Source: Bradysia coprophila (Eukaryota > Arthropoda > Insecta > Diptera > Sciaridae). From it: 64,000 nt of DNA. The position numbers were made by a program, and so were the translations under genes. The DNA is taken from the NCBI RefSeq assembly GCF_014529535.1, contig NW_023503371.1, positions 1 through 64,000 on the forward strand, written 5' to 3'. Shown here piece after piece: positions 11,304-21,560 of the stretch; positions within the stretch are counted from its first letter, which is position 1, and each line of letters opens with the position of its first letter. A model generated the notes under the pieces. The model saw nothing but the letters and a program-made list of their open reading frames with translations. It made no database searches and was not told where the DNA came from.

Positions 11304-11929
11304 TTATCCAACACACGTTCTAGTTATGGTGCCATCTTCTTCTGTATGTTCGGTACATGTTTGCGTGTTATCACAATGTGATACTCCCTGTTCGTCGACA
11401 AAGCATGCTCCTGAAATTATTAATTGTGAATAGATTTAACAATGTCGAGCTTCCACCGATTCTTGACTCTTCGAAGTGTTTTTTTTTAATAAAGTGGAGA
11501 ATTTTGGACAATACAAATTTGTATTTCGCGCTCCAACCCAAAGCTCTAATAAAATTAAGCTTAACTGGTTTGACCTTTTTGTCGCGTTCGGCTCATTTGA
11601 TTTCGAACATAAACTACTCAAAAAAAATGCTTTGTGACATCAAGTACGTACAAAGTGCTTTATTAGCCACTAAATGTGTAATTGTGACAGGAAACCGCCT
11701 AATAAAGCACTTTGCACCGAGTTTCATGCAACAAAGGTATCTTAAGCATCTTAAGTGTGTCAATTTTGCAAATTATGACCTTGAGTTGCACAAAATAAGC
11801 TTTATAGGTGGAGGATGCAAATTGTATCTAAAAGTTCTGAAACATACCTTCGATTTGTTGAACAGCAATTGTTAAAACAATCGCAATAATCATTGCAATG
11901 ATTAACCAAGTTTTGGTACTGAATGCCAT
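11304..11929 (-). CDS. Small secreted four-cysteine peptide (62 aa), two coding exons
   Basis: Exon 11929-11848 encodes 27 residues plus one base and ends at AAG/GTATGT; exon 11410-11304 follows an acceptor TAATTTCAG and ends in TAA. The 437-bp intron interrupts a Gly codon and the phases agree. The N-terminus (residues 1-28) is a classic signal peptide: a basic start with Lys6, then a long Ile/Ala/Val/Leu core. The predicted mature part is acidic, Thr-rich and has cysteines 30, 40, 46 and 60 (spacing C-x9-C-x5-C-x13-C), enough for two disulphides, ending in TRTCVG. An AATAAA lies 72 bases downstream. Upstream there is a likely non-coding first exon: TATATAAA at 12429-12437 and a GTAAGT donor at 12351 joined to an ATTAG acceptor before 11946. 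I recognise no family. Its form would fit an immune, venom-like or signalling peptide, but none is shown. Confidence 0.7.
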
Positions 11930-11946
11930 AATTGTACGGAACGCGT

Positions 11947-12352
11947 CTAATATATAAAAAAAACATTTCGAATAAATTCAAAAAAGACTTAAATCATGCA
12001 AAAAAAACATTGTTTTCAATAACTAGTAGACAATTACAAACAACAGTCTCATCTGTCCATTAGAATTCATTACAAGAGTATTTCCATAGTGGCATCTTTG
12101 TATACATGAATTCTAATGGACAGAGACTATTTTTGTGAAAATATTTTCTAAAATTTTCTTCCACGTTTTCTCAATGTAATGTTTCTAGGAGAATTTGAAA
12201 AAATGGAAAAAAATTAGTAAAAATGCGTGAAAATATGGAAAACTGCTTTCCAAAAAAAAACGTCCCAATTAATTGGTGTAAGAATGACACTGTGGTTCGC
12301 AATTATATACTCACTAATTATTAGTCTCACTAATAAACAGAATTTACTTACG
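11947..12352 (-). other. Probable 5' UTR intron of the small peptide gene
   Basis: Donor TTC/GTAAGT begins at 12351, and the acceptor (poly-T, then ATATATTAG) ends at 11947, 18 bases upstream of the start codon. Together with the TATA box at 12429-12437 this gives a coherent non-coding first exon of about 50 bases. It also contains a short inverted repeat at 12053-12124. Confidence 0.4.
12053..12124. repeat. Short inverted repeat
   Basis: TCTGTCCATTAGAATTCAT and its inverted copy ATGAATTCTAATGGACAGA flank about 30 bases. No target duplication recognised. Confidence 0.6.
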
Positions 12353-12428
12353 AACAAGTTTACTGTGGAAGTGATAAGAGTTAGACTGCTAACTTTGAAG
12401 TGGAATGTAGTTTCATTGGTCGCATCAA

Positions 12429-12437
12429 TTTATATAT
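12429..12437 (-). promoter_or_regulatory. TATA box candidate for the small peptide gene
   Basis: ATATATAAA on the minus strand, followed about 30 bases on by TCTAACT and then a GTAAGT donor at 12351. The spacing fits a TATA promoter with a short non-coding first exon. Confidence 0.4.
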
Positions 12438-12685
12438 GATGTCGAGATGAATGTAAATAAACTTCAGTTTCTTTTCAAAATGACGTATACGACGATCCGA
12501 GTATAAAAAAAAACTGGATTTCGACTTTGAAAAAAAAAACACGACATCGTCTTGACCTGATGACCTGTTTTTTTAAGTTAAGAAAAGTTTATGAACGCTC
12601 AAAATATAACACTAGGAGGTTGTGGTACAGATCTAGGAAATATTTTGTTCGTGGTGGATAAATAGGGACAACAGTATGCACTGAG

Positions 12686-12934
12686 AAAAAGATTACATCT
12701 GACACGTATAAAGTGTGGTAAGGAAGTTATACACCATACACGTATGCGTACTTCCACACGACACAACACGTATTTACATACATAGATATTGTATAATATA
12801 CGATGACTAAGGTAAGAAACATGCCACTCGTATTTTATACAAGACGTAGGTGTCGTATGTTAACATGCATATACGTGTCTGGTGTATATCTTCCTTACCA
12901 CACTTTATACGTGTCAGACGTTATTTTTTTAATG
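12686..12934. mobile_element. Foldback MITE (family D)
   Basis: Long inverted ends containing TCTGACACGTATAAAGTGTG and its complement, extending outward through A-rich / T-rich borders and inward through GTAAGGAAG. The interior carries further TACGTAT-type palindromic words. No coding capacity. Confidence 0.65.
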
Positions 12935-12998
12935 TTTTGAGTGACTATGAATGTACGGCAGTTGTTGTTAGTTAAACATACGTCTTGTTAATATCATT

Positions 12999-13353
12999 GA
13001 GCCCTCCGCAAATTTATAGCCTACCTTTAGGCGGAAAAATATTCGTTTTCTGATGATTTCTCTGAACCAAAATATTTTTTTTGAAAGCACGCAAAAATGT
13101 GCATTTTTAAAGGAAAAATTAGTTTGTGGGTGATCCCTCATCCCACCTCTAGAAAATTAAGCAGATTGTGTAAATTTATGTAATCTGCACAGTTTCTACC
13201 AAGTGCGTTAAGCTATGACTATCAAACAAATTTTTACTTTAAATATAACACTTTTTGCGAAAGAGATTTTGGTTCAGAGATATCATAAAAAAAAATCCAA
13301 ATAGTTTTCCGCCTGAATGTAGGCTACAAATTTGAAAAAAGTCCATTGCTCTA
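12999..13353. mobile_element. MITE family E, copy 1
   Basis: Inverted arms include TAGCCTAC..GGCGGAAAA and TTTTCCGCC..GTAGGCTA, followed inward by TGATGATTTCTCTGAACC and its inverted partner. The related, larger copy is at 31470-31979. Confidence 0.65.
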
Positions 13354-13439
13354 AACGTTTTCACCACTTTCCAGCAAAGTTTCTGTGAATGAATATGGCG
13401 CTGTTGTAGTTTTCATAACATGCCCTATGTGGGTGAAAA

Positions 13440-13644
13440 CAATGAAAGTAAATGGATAGGTATGGCCAAACGTTCAAATTTGTTCTAGCCGGAGCACATA
13501 CGGATTTGCATGGCGCCACCTCAAACGAACTCATTTCTAGTGCAAATTTCCACTAGAAATGAGTTCGTTTGAGGTGGCGCCATGCAAATCCGTATGTGCT
13601 CCGACTTGTATGGACTGGCCATACCTATTTATCTACTTTCATTG
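13440..13644. mobile_element. MITE family C, copy 1, with 8-bp target duplication
   Basis: Ends CAATGAAAGTA / TACTTTCATTG are inverted, and the element is flanked by perfect direct repeats GGTGAAAA (13432-13439 and 13645-13652). The interior has a second perfect inverted pair around ATGAGTTCGTTTGAGG. An 8-bp duplication suggests a hAT-type non-autonomous element. Confidence 0.85.
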
Positions 13645-13820
13645 GGTGAAAATGCTTTGCTTATGAATATATTTTTGTAAGTTCTCAGTGTGGAAATTGC
13701 CAGATATCTTAGCGATTGAAATGACCAAGTAGTACATGGTTATAAAAAATGTCTGTATTCAAATTGTTTTAAGACTTTATAAAATTAAGGACAATCTGAA
13801 AATAGTACATTACTATACCA

Positions 13821-13923
13821 GTGAAGTAATTTGATATCTCGTATCCAGACGAGTCAAAGTATCCGAGGGCTTCAGCCCGAGGTACTTTTACTCATCGTGA
13901 TACGAGATATCAAATTATTTCAC
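13821..13923. repeat. Inverted repeat around ATATCTCGTATC
   Basis: GTGAAGTAATTTGATATCTC pairs with GAGATATCAAATTATTTCAC, and inside it GAGGGCTTCAGCCC forms a second small palindrome. It may be a decayed foldback element that continues into the repeated CACTAGTGAGG / CCTCACTAGT pair at 13970-14010. Confidence 0.6.
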
Positions 13924-14698
13924 GTGTAAAGTATAACGTTTTACTTTACGAGCGAGGGAAAAGGTTTTCACTAGTGAGGGAATAGCCACATTACCTCACT
14001 AGTAAAGTAAAAGGTTAAACAAGGTCAGAAACTGACTGGAAATTGTTTTGTTTTTGACATGATTTTTTCAAGGTCGACCTGAATTTTATAAGTACTTGGA
14101 AAGTACACCTTGAAATATAACGTTTCTATTTAGTCATTCGATTGTATTCAATTCAGGTTGACCCGATTGGATTGCAATCCCTGAAATTTAGAAGTATTTC
14201 TAAAGTACTAGGAATTCTAAATTGTCATAATAATTTTCAAAAAATTGCGACGATGTGTTTTGTGCAATCCAAAGCTGAATCAAAAAACCTGATGGTAGTT
14301 GAGAAATGCTAGAGGAGTAGAGTAATAACATAACATAGCTCATAATTGGGAAGTGGATAAATGTATTAGCGGTGGTTTTCTTTTCATTTTGATATGCTAG
14401 ATGCAGGTTGTGAGAGAGATAAGGTAAGAGTGGAGCAATGACTGAAGTTGATGAAAAGCAGAGCTGTGGTAATAGCGATTGATTTGATTTTGAATTTGAA
14501 TTTCGGGAAAATGCATTAGACCAACCGTCCCAAACAGGTGCGCTTACAATATTAAGTGCAAAGAGCCGAGATACCGAGAAAAATTAAAAAAATTACCGCA
14601 TTTTCGACCTGCCGCATGTAAAATTGAATACAAACTTCACACACATACGTCAATTTTTGTAAAGGGAACTTGAAGAAACCGTAGAAACGAGAGTACCA

Positions 14699-15079
14699 AA
14701 CGCACTTCAAGCAAAAGTGGTACTCTAAATAGGGTACTGAAACTTGACAGTGCTCCATACAAAATTTTACACTGTAAAAAGAGTGGGGATAAAATTTCAT
14801 ACAAAATAGTACCAATGAAAGTAAATACATAGGTATGGCCAAACGTTCAAATTTGTTCTAGCCGGAGCACATACGGATTTGCATGGCGCCACCTCAAACG
14901 AACTCATTTCTAGTGCAAATTTCCACTAGAAATGAGTTCGTTTGAGATGGCGCCAGGCGCCATGCAAATCCGTATGTGCTCCGACTTGTATGGACTGGCC
15001 ATACCTATTTATCTACTTTCATTGAATAGTACTCTATTTGGCAGCTGTCATTAATAGCACTTTTGCTTGAAGTGCGTTG
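14699..15079. mobile_element. MITE family B copy, split by a family C insertion
   Basis: AACGCACTTCAAGC at the left and CTTGAAGTGCGTTG at the right are inverted ends, and the whole is flanked by GAGTACCA on both sides (14691-14698, 15080-15087). The 8-bp target duplication suggests hAT-type mobility. The body is interrupted by the family C element at 14813-15024. Confidence 0.85.
14813..15024. mobile_element. MITE family C, copy 2, nested
   Basis: Same ends and internal palindrome as the copy at 13440-13644 and very similar in sequence. It is flanked by AATAGTAC on both sides (14805-14812, 15025-15032); this duplicated octamer is family B sequence, so family C landed in an existing family B element. 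Confidence 0.88.
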
Positions 15080-15087
15080 GAGTACCA

Positions 15088-16127
15088 CATTCATTTATTC
15101 TGGTCGCTTTGACTGTCTTAGAATGAGTTAAAATTGTTGTAAAATTTTAGATTCGTTAAAAAAAGGTTCGTCATTTGATACGACGAGAATTACCAATTAT
15201 TGTGCGATAGTCTTGCAGTTTCCGATGTTTTTAATGTTTCTTTGGGACTTGTGTCACGGACTATTTTTTTAAATTCTAAAAAATACGGGTTACCAGAAAA
15301 ACACTTATTTAGCCCAATATCCCATAATCGCGGAATCTGAGTATAGGCCTAGTCAAGGGCGATATACTAATGTGTTTCTTTTGTATAGATGTACGAAATC
15401 AGTATAGGGAAAACAATAAATGTTAAGATACCCATAGCATAAAGCATAGAGAGAAGTATAAGTATCAATAGATTCTGATACCCACTTGTACCGTTGTTCT
15501 CTCTAAGCGAAGGAAACTCCATTAACTAAACCACCATTAAAAAATCCATTAATTTTATTGAATAAAGTTTTTACTCAGTGACATGTTTTGAAGTAGTAGC
15601 AGTCGACTACTAATGAAATGAGTTTATTGTACATAGATTTACAATGTTCCTATTTTATTTTTATAGCTTTTCCATCTTGTACTAATTTTAATTAAATTCC
15701 TTAACTAGTAACTAGTACTTAACTAGTTAATTGCAGGATATCTAAAAATATTATTATGTCGAATCATCACAACAAAGTCATACAATCTCCTACTTCACGT
15801 GTGCAACGTTTGATTGAAACTCTATCTCATCAATATTTTTATCATACGTTTCGCTACATAAGACATCCCAAACCAGAGCTCATCTGTTATTCTTGTCGTC
15901 GTTGTAGATAGCAGATGACTAACCTTTCACTTTTCAAATCAAAAACCTCCTTTCGCTCCTTTCGGAACGAATTTCGAAAACGAATTCGCACATAGAACTA
16001 AAGCGGCTCGTAACACAATGTTGACAGTAAAACCATCAAAAAGAAAGAAAAGTAAAAATTTTGTTTTCGTCATTTGAGCGATCGAAACATCTTGCCTATG
16101 GTTTAATCAAACATAATATAAGACAAC
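15088..16127. other. Upstream region of SPRYD7
   Basis: AT-rich sequence with an ACTAGTACTTAACTAGTTA cluster near 15708. No coding exon or clear TATA box was identified, so the SPRYD7 transcription start is unknown. Confidence 0.4.
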
Positions 16128-16970
16128 ATGTTTTGCTGCTTAAGATTTTGTTTGAATAATACGTTGAGTCGTCCTAAAACTACCGGTCACAGCTCTAATA
16201 TTGACAGAATTAAGCTGGACAGTGCACATATGGGTAAGTGTTGTGGGTTGAGCTCAAGATGTTGTTATTGCGTGTGTCTCTAGCACTAATAACATTTTAT
16301 TGAACAAATATTCTCGCAAATATTGCAGGACATGAAGTTGTTATAGTGAAAGATGGCTGTCGCATTTGTGGGTCTGGCGGCGCCCTGACTAGTGCTCCGT
16401 TAGTACAATCAAAATCCTACTTTGAAGTGAAATTACAGCAAAATGGTCACTGGTCGGTTGGTTTGGCAACGAGGAAAACGGATTTAAATAAAACAAAAGG
16501 CGGAACCGACAAGGAGTCGTGGTGCTTGGGATCTGATAATTTAGTTTTACATGACAACATCGAAGTCCACAAATTGTCGATGAAATCGAATGACATATGC
16601 AGTTCATTGGACAATATCAATGGGACCACTGTTATTGTGCCGGAATCTCAATCGAACGAAACGGGTATACCATGCGAGGGCGACACGTTAGGTGTGGCAT
16701 ACGATCATGTGGAATTAAATTTTTATTTGAACGGGAAGAAGTTAGACATTCCAGTGTTAAATGTTAAAGGAACCGTCTATCCGGTGCTGTTCGGTACGAT
16801 TCGCTTTCAATGTCCTTTTTACTATGTCCGGGAACAATATTATTGACTAAAGCTCGTAAATATTTATTGCAGTGGATGACGGAGCAATACTGGACATCAT
16901 ACTGGACGACTTTAATTACGGGCCACCGCCTGGTTTCGAGAAAATAATGATCGAACAATCGCTACTCTAA
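16128..16970 (+). CDS. SPRYD7: SPRY domain-containing protein 7
   Basis: Three exons: 16128-16233, 16329-16793 and 16873-16970, with introns of 95 and 79 bp; phases agree and give 222 residues. The protein starts MFCCLRFC, matching the cysteine-rich start of the family, and carries the SPRY core: HEVVIVKDGCRICGSGGAL, SYFEVKLQQNGHWSVGLAT, CEGDTLGVAYDHVELNFYLN and GTVYPVLFVDDGAILD, then the family's C-terminal tail DFNYGPPPGFEKIMIEQ. The human protein is about 196 residues. The extra length is a Ser/Asn-rich insertion of some 27 residues (about 120-147) before the GDTLGV strand. SPRY domains are beta-sandwich protein-interaction modules; the cellular role of SPRYD7 is poorly known. AATAAA words lie near 17468 and 17588. 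Confidence 0.92.
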
Positions 16971-17703
16971 GAGGTCCATGTTCATCGATTTAATGTCGCT
17001 CTGATTACCGAGAGAGACGCCATTTGAAAACATAAATCTAAACAATTTATCTAAAGACTTAAAATTAGCAATGGTCATTGGCATCACTGTTTCACTGTAA
17101 GCACACCATCCCACACGTTGTCCATAATAGTCAAACAGTGAAAAACAAAACCACAAACGAATGGCTTCTAAAACCTTATCTGCTAGCGTGAAGTCAAATA
17201 TCTTATATACCGTACGCTAACCGATAAGCTGTGAACAGCGCAGCTCTGCTTCCCAATTTTTGTTTTGTGTAACGTGATTACAGCCCTTGCCTTCTGCTGC
17301 AAACTTCCCACATACATCTGAACAAAAATTCGGAAGCAGGCGCCTAATCTACTAATTACATTTCCACTTAAAACGAGATAAGCAAAAGGTCTGTTTACAA
17401 CACTCGAATTCAATATTTAAATTTTACCTTTACATAAAAACAAATCGTATTCATGAATTCATAAACAATAATAAATTAATTAATTAATTTTACAATCGCT
17501 GGCGTCAACATTAGTGCATTTAATTTATAAAAAAAAAACATATTTAACGGATAGGAGATGAAAGACATGATAAGGAACTATTTAATATGTAAAGTAATAA
17601 ATGTGATAAATTAATCCAAACTAATATTGTGGCCATGTTTTAATTGACTCGTTTATTCTTTGGTAGTTGGTGTGACCAGTACATCACTGACAATAAATGT
17701 GGA
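16971..17703 (+). other. 3' UTR and downstream region of SPRYD7
   Basis: Contains two AATAAA words (near 17468 and 17588) that could end the SPRYD7 transcript. Open frames on the minus strand here show no family signature or splice context. Confidence 0.4.
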
Positions 17704-17921
17704 ATCGACATGTTTTCTGTTTTGGGAGCTGCTGTGGTTTGTAAATGATTCCACGACAATTTTGTTGAACGAATTCAAATCTAGATTTTATTTTCTGAAT
17801 TTTGGCGCTCGCAGCAATAATGAAATACTAAAATTGAAAATCTAGATTTTCATTTGCTCAACAAATTTTGTGTGGAATCATTTCCAAATCACAACAACTT
17901 TCAAAACAGAAAACATATCGA
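17704..17921. mobile_element. Foldback MITE, family K
   Basis: The arms TCGACATGTTTTCTGTTTTG..AATGATTCCAC and GTGGAATCATTT..CAAAACAGAAAACATATCGA are inverted copies about 50 bp long, with a second internal pair around AATCTAGATTTT. A partial copy lies at 9189-9262. Non-coding. Confidence 0.7.
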
Positions 17922-19330
17922 ATTTCGAGAGGGAGGTGCGGGAAAATAGGAAAAGTTGGAAATATGTAGTTTTGCTTGTACAAACCCTATTTTCTTAAAA
18001 ATTAATTTTTTTTCCGTCTCGTCAATACCATTCATTTGACATATCGCACACGATCTTTGAGCGAAAAGATGCCTGTTTTTCACTAGTTTTTCAAGCATAT
18101 CTCTGGATGTTTGATGAGACGACACAAAATATTTAATTTTTAAGAAAATCGGGTTTCCCGCACCTTTTTTCATTTGTTGTAAGTTAATTAAACAAATACG
18201 AAATAATAGGAAGTCGTTTCACGTCAGCGCTCAACAATTTGTACCGCTAATGTCGTTTACAGATAGAATACGCGCTTTAGTTATTTGTTAAACTAGGGGA
18301 AAAAATTTAAAATTTCACTTCGAGGGTGTTATTTGTGGCCAGAGTGTAGCTTGGGCCATAGTCATCCGAGATAAAGAAATTTCCTTCTTGTTTTACCGAC
18401 CTTATTGCATAGTTTTTCACAGCAAAGGCAGACGAAGTTTCAACTGAGGTAAGAAAACGGCTATTATCTCAACTGCATTGTGGAAAAACATTCGCTCAAG
18501 GAATGATTTCAAAAACAATTCGTGGAAAAGCTAAGTATCGTTGCCGTGTGTTTCATAGTCCATCGTTATTTTCCAGCACTCTGCAACCGAAATTTCCCGA
18601 CTTATTCAACGGGAGCAGCTGCTTAGTAAGGATTGGAAGAAGGTAATACTATATATCAAGTCCTCTAAAATGAATTAGTCTTTTCTAATGCGGTCAGACC
18701 TGTATCTATAGTGGGTAATTCAGATAGAACGACTTATTTATTATTTGGAAACGGAGGAAACGGAAAGTATAACTTACCGAACCGATCCGAACCCAAGAAC
18801 CTAGTCTTTTTTTGTCCGAACCCTTCATCAACAACGGTTCAGAAGATAATTTTTTAACCTTTTAATTTCAGTGACCAGCTAAAGCCAAAGTAAAGGAATC
18901 AAATCGAGTCTAAACATGGAAGTTTCGATATTATTTTTCGAGCCGAACCGAATCAAATTTTTGATTAAGAGCCGAAATCCAGCCCGTTTTTTTTATTCTT
19001 TTGATAACCCAAACCGATTCAGTATCCCGGTTTGGCATACCTCGATCCGTAACAATTTATACATTCATTACGTATGTTTTTCAAAGTATACAAGGTTCCA
19101 ATATGGCCTATACCATGACTGATGAAATTTCTTTTCGAAATAGCTCGAAATCTACGTGACTTTTCTTCTAGCAAATGTCATTGAATTGGATTATTGTAAA
19201 GTCAAGAGTACCCTCACTTCGGAAAACACGAAAATTTTCAACGTTACCGATATTTACAAAAAGTTTTTTGCATTCAAAATTTCTAGATAAATCGCTAAGT
19301 GTGTCCAGAAGCCCGACTTGACGTTTTCGA
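17922..19330. other. Intergenic, weak exon-like signals only
   Basis: A stretch at 18427-18650 has acceptor-like and donor-like sites (a 22-codon open piece at about 18578-18643 between CAG and GTAATA) but no recognisable protein. Around 18770-19020 the sequence is rich in GAACCGA-type words. Confidence 0.35.
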
Positions 19331-19339
19331 AAATTTGAC

Positions 19340-19530
19340 ACACCTTAGTGAAGTATCGCCAAAATCAAATCGCTAAGATTTTTTGTTTGGCGATTCGTCA
19401 CATTTTGGCGTTTCGTCACACTTTGGTGATTTTTCTTGACGTTTTCTTCATGCTTTGGCGATTTTTCTTGGCAATTCATCACTTTTGGTTGATTTGTTGA
19501 ATTACCAAGAAAAGAAACGCCCAAAGTGAA
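19340..19530. repeat. Cluster of TTTGGCGATTTTTCTTG words
   Basis: Degenerate repeats of CACTTTGGCG and GATTTTTCTTGACG. The same words, in both orientations, recur at 20900-21230 and 59320-59600, so this is a dispersed repeat family with internal repetition. Confidence 0.55.
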
Positions 19531-19736
19531 AATAGTCATCGAGTGCAAGGTACTTTATTCCCACCGAGATATTCATACAACGTTTGATTCCATAGAGGCA
19601 ACTAAAGTTTGCAAATTTCGCATGTTATGATGCTCATTGCTCAGTGGCATAAATACGTTTTTGATTGAAAAAGACCGAAGTGTACGCATTAAATCTCTTT
19701 CGATTTAGTGCGTCGGATAAAATGTCTGACATTTTG

Positions 19737-19998
19737 TCTGTGGAATCGAACATAACACCTTTATCTACCGTAAAAGGGAAAATTCTCTAGGATCGAACAA
19801 GACGCCTTTACGTTACCTCTCGTGAAAGTATAGTTTCCTTAAAATCGAACAAAACACCTTTCCGTAACCTTTTGTAAAAGTTTAGTTTCCCTACGATCAA
19901 ACACCTTCTCTTCACCTTTTGTGAAAAAATGGGTTCACTAGCATTGAACATAACGTCCTTGCGTTACCTTTCGTAAATGAATAAATTCCCTAGGATCG
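19737..19998. repeat. Diverged tandem array, about 52-bp unit
   Basis: About five head-to-tail copies of a unit that begins near GGATCGAACA, continues CACCTTTACGTTACCTTT and ends near TTCCCTA. Copies differ at many positions. Directly followed near 20135-20220 by a second degenerate array with a 17-18 bp unit around TAATACGTCCG. Confidence 0.6.
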
Positions 19999-20899
19999 AA
20001 CACAATCATCATCATATTTTTGTTGATTTGTTCCACCACGAAAAATCGACAGAGTGTGAAGAAACGCTAAGGAAAACAAGGCATCAGAACAGTCGGAGCG
20101 TTTGCTGCGACTTAGCCCCGTACGATCCGTAATCCTATTTCGTCCGTAACCATAATACGTCCGTAGCCGTAATACGCCCGGAACCCTAATACGTCTACAA
20201 CCCTCTAATGCGTCTGTTACCAAAATGCAAGTCAAGTTGGGCATGGTCGAAAGAAGATTTTTAGCTCGAAATAGGTTTCTTTGTAAATTGCACCGATGAG
20301 TAAACTGCATTATCTCGAGTCAAAAATTAACAAACCTTTCTTTTGTTTCGTTCGTAGTTTCTCCAATAGTCATTCTAAGCTAATTCTGCAACATTTTAGT
20401 TGTTTCCACTAAAAAATGAGACACATTATACGAAGAAATTTGGGTGGTCGTTCAGGTGTACCAACAAAGATTTTGTCAGAATGAAATCCAAGCTCATCCT
20501 TTGACCTTTTATTAACCCCTTAAATTATGTAAAATAACTAAAAATACTTTATAACAGAAAATAAAAATAATCCACGTATGATACAGCGACATAGTAGAAT
20601 GACTTTCCATCATAAAAGATGTTTCTTGGTAGTCATGAATGTCATGATTGGTATCGCTGTAAAGCCTAGACCTCAGGCTAAACAGTAACTATATTTTTGT
20701 GATCAAACAAGTCACCAGTAGGGTCCAAACAGTTTTCGAAGCTTCCTGCAGGGCACAGAAAAACGAAAAATCGATCTAATTAAAAATTTTCCCATCGAAA
20801 TATTTTCTTGTTATGTTATTCTTACTCGTGGTGCCGCCCTCTACAAAAACCACTAAAAACATTTCATGTCCACGAGAGGTCGAATAAAAAAAAATTCAA

Positions 20900-21230
20900 G
20901 CTCACCGTGAGTAAAGACAAATTTACCATTCTTTGTGTCTTTTGGCGTTTCTTCAAACTCTGCCGATTTTTCTTGTCGATTTAACAAATTGATCAAGAAT
21001 GATGAATTGCCGAGAACAAATATGACAGAGTATGAGGAAACTTCAAGAAAAATCGTCAAAGTGTGAAGAAACGCTGAGAAAGAACGCCAAAGTGTGAAGA
21101 AACGCCATCAAGACAAATTTATGTTTCTGTGCGTTTCTTCACACTTCGACGATTTTTCTTGGAGTTTCCTCATACTTTGCCGATTTGTCTTGTTGATTTT
21201 TTTTTGACGATTTGACTCTGGCGATTCTCC
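20900..21230. repeat. Inverted and repeated GTGTGAAGAAACGCC element
   Basis: CACTTTGGCG/CGCCAAAGTG and GATTTTTCTTG/CAAGAAAAATC words occur in both orientations, so the region can fold on itself. It belongs to the family at 19340-19530. Confidence 0.5.
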
Positions 21231-21560
21231 CAGGAATATCCTGTTCGTAGGATTCTGTTATCATTCGCAAAACGACCAAACAAACTCTCAAACATTTTCT
21301 TTATTATTTCAAAAATTCAAAGTTTAAAACTACGAGACAAGACCGAATTCAACATCAACAAACATCAATAAAACTGGACTCATAAATTTAAAAAAGAAAA
21401 GAAAAATTGCTTGAGACAGCGCACAGATAAATGATTAAAAAAATTCAATAAATTCATACCACATGGCAATTGGTTAAAATATTAAACATTTCGAACAAAT
21501 GTAGATTAATTCGGATAGATATCACATTATTATCAGCAACGATCAATTCCGTCACTCATT

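Noticed and set aside
11357-11875. 172-codon open frame on the plus strand
   Set aside because: It lies mostly within the intron of the minus-strand peptide gene, includes a hairpin of repeated AAAGTGCTTTATTAG, has no family signature and no plus-strand splice or poly(A) context.
16389-16629. Minus-strand frames opposite SPRYD7 exon 2
   Set aside because: Antisense shadows; the plus-strand SPRY motifs and splice phases are unambiguous.
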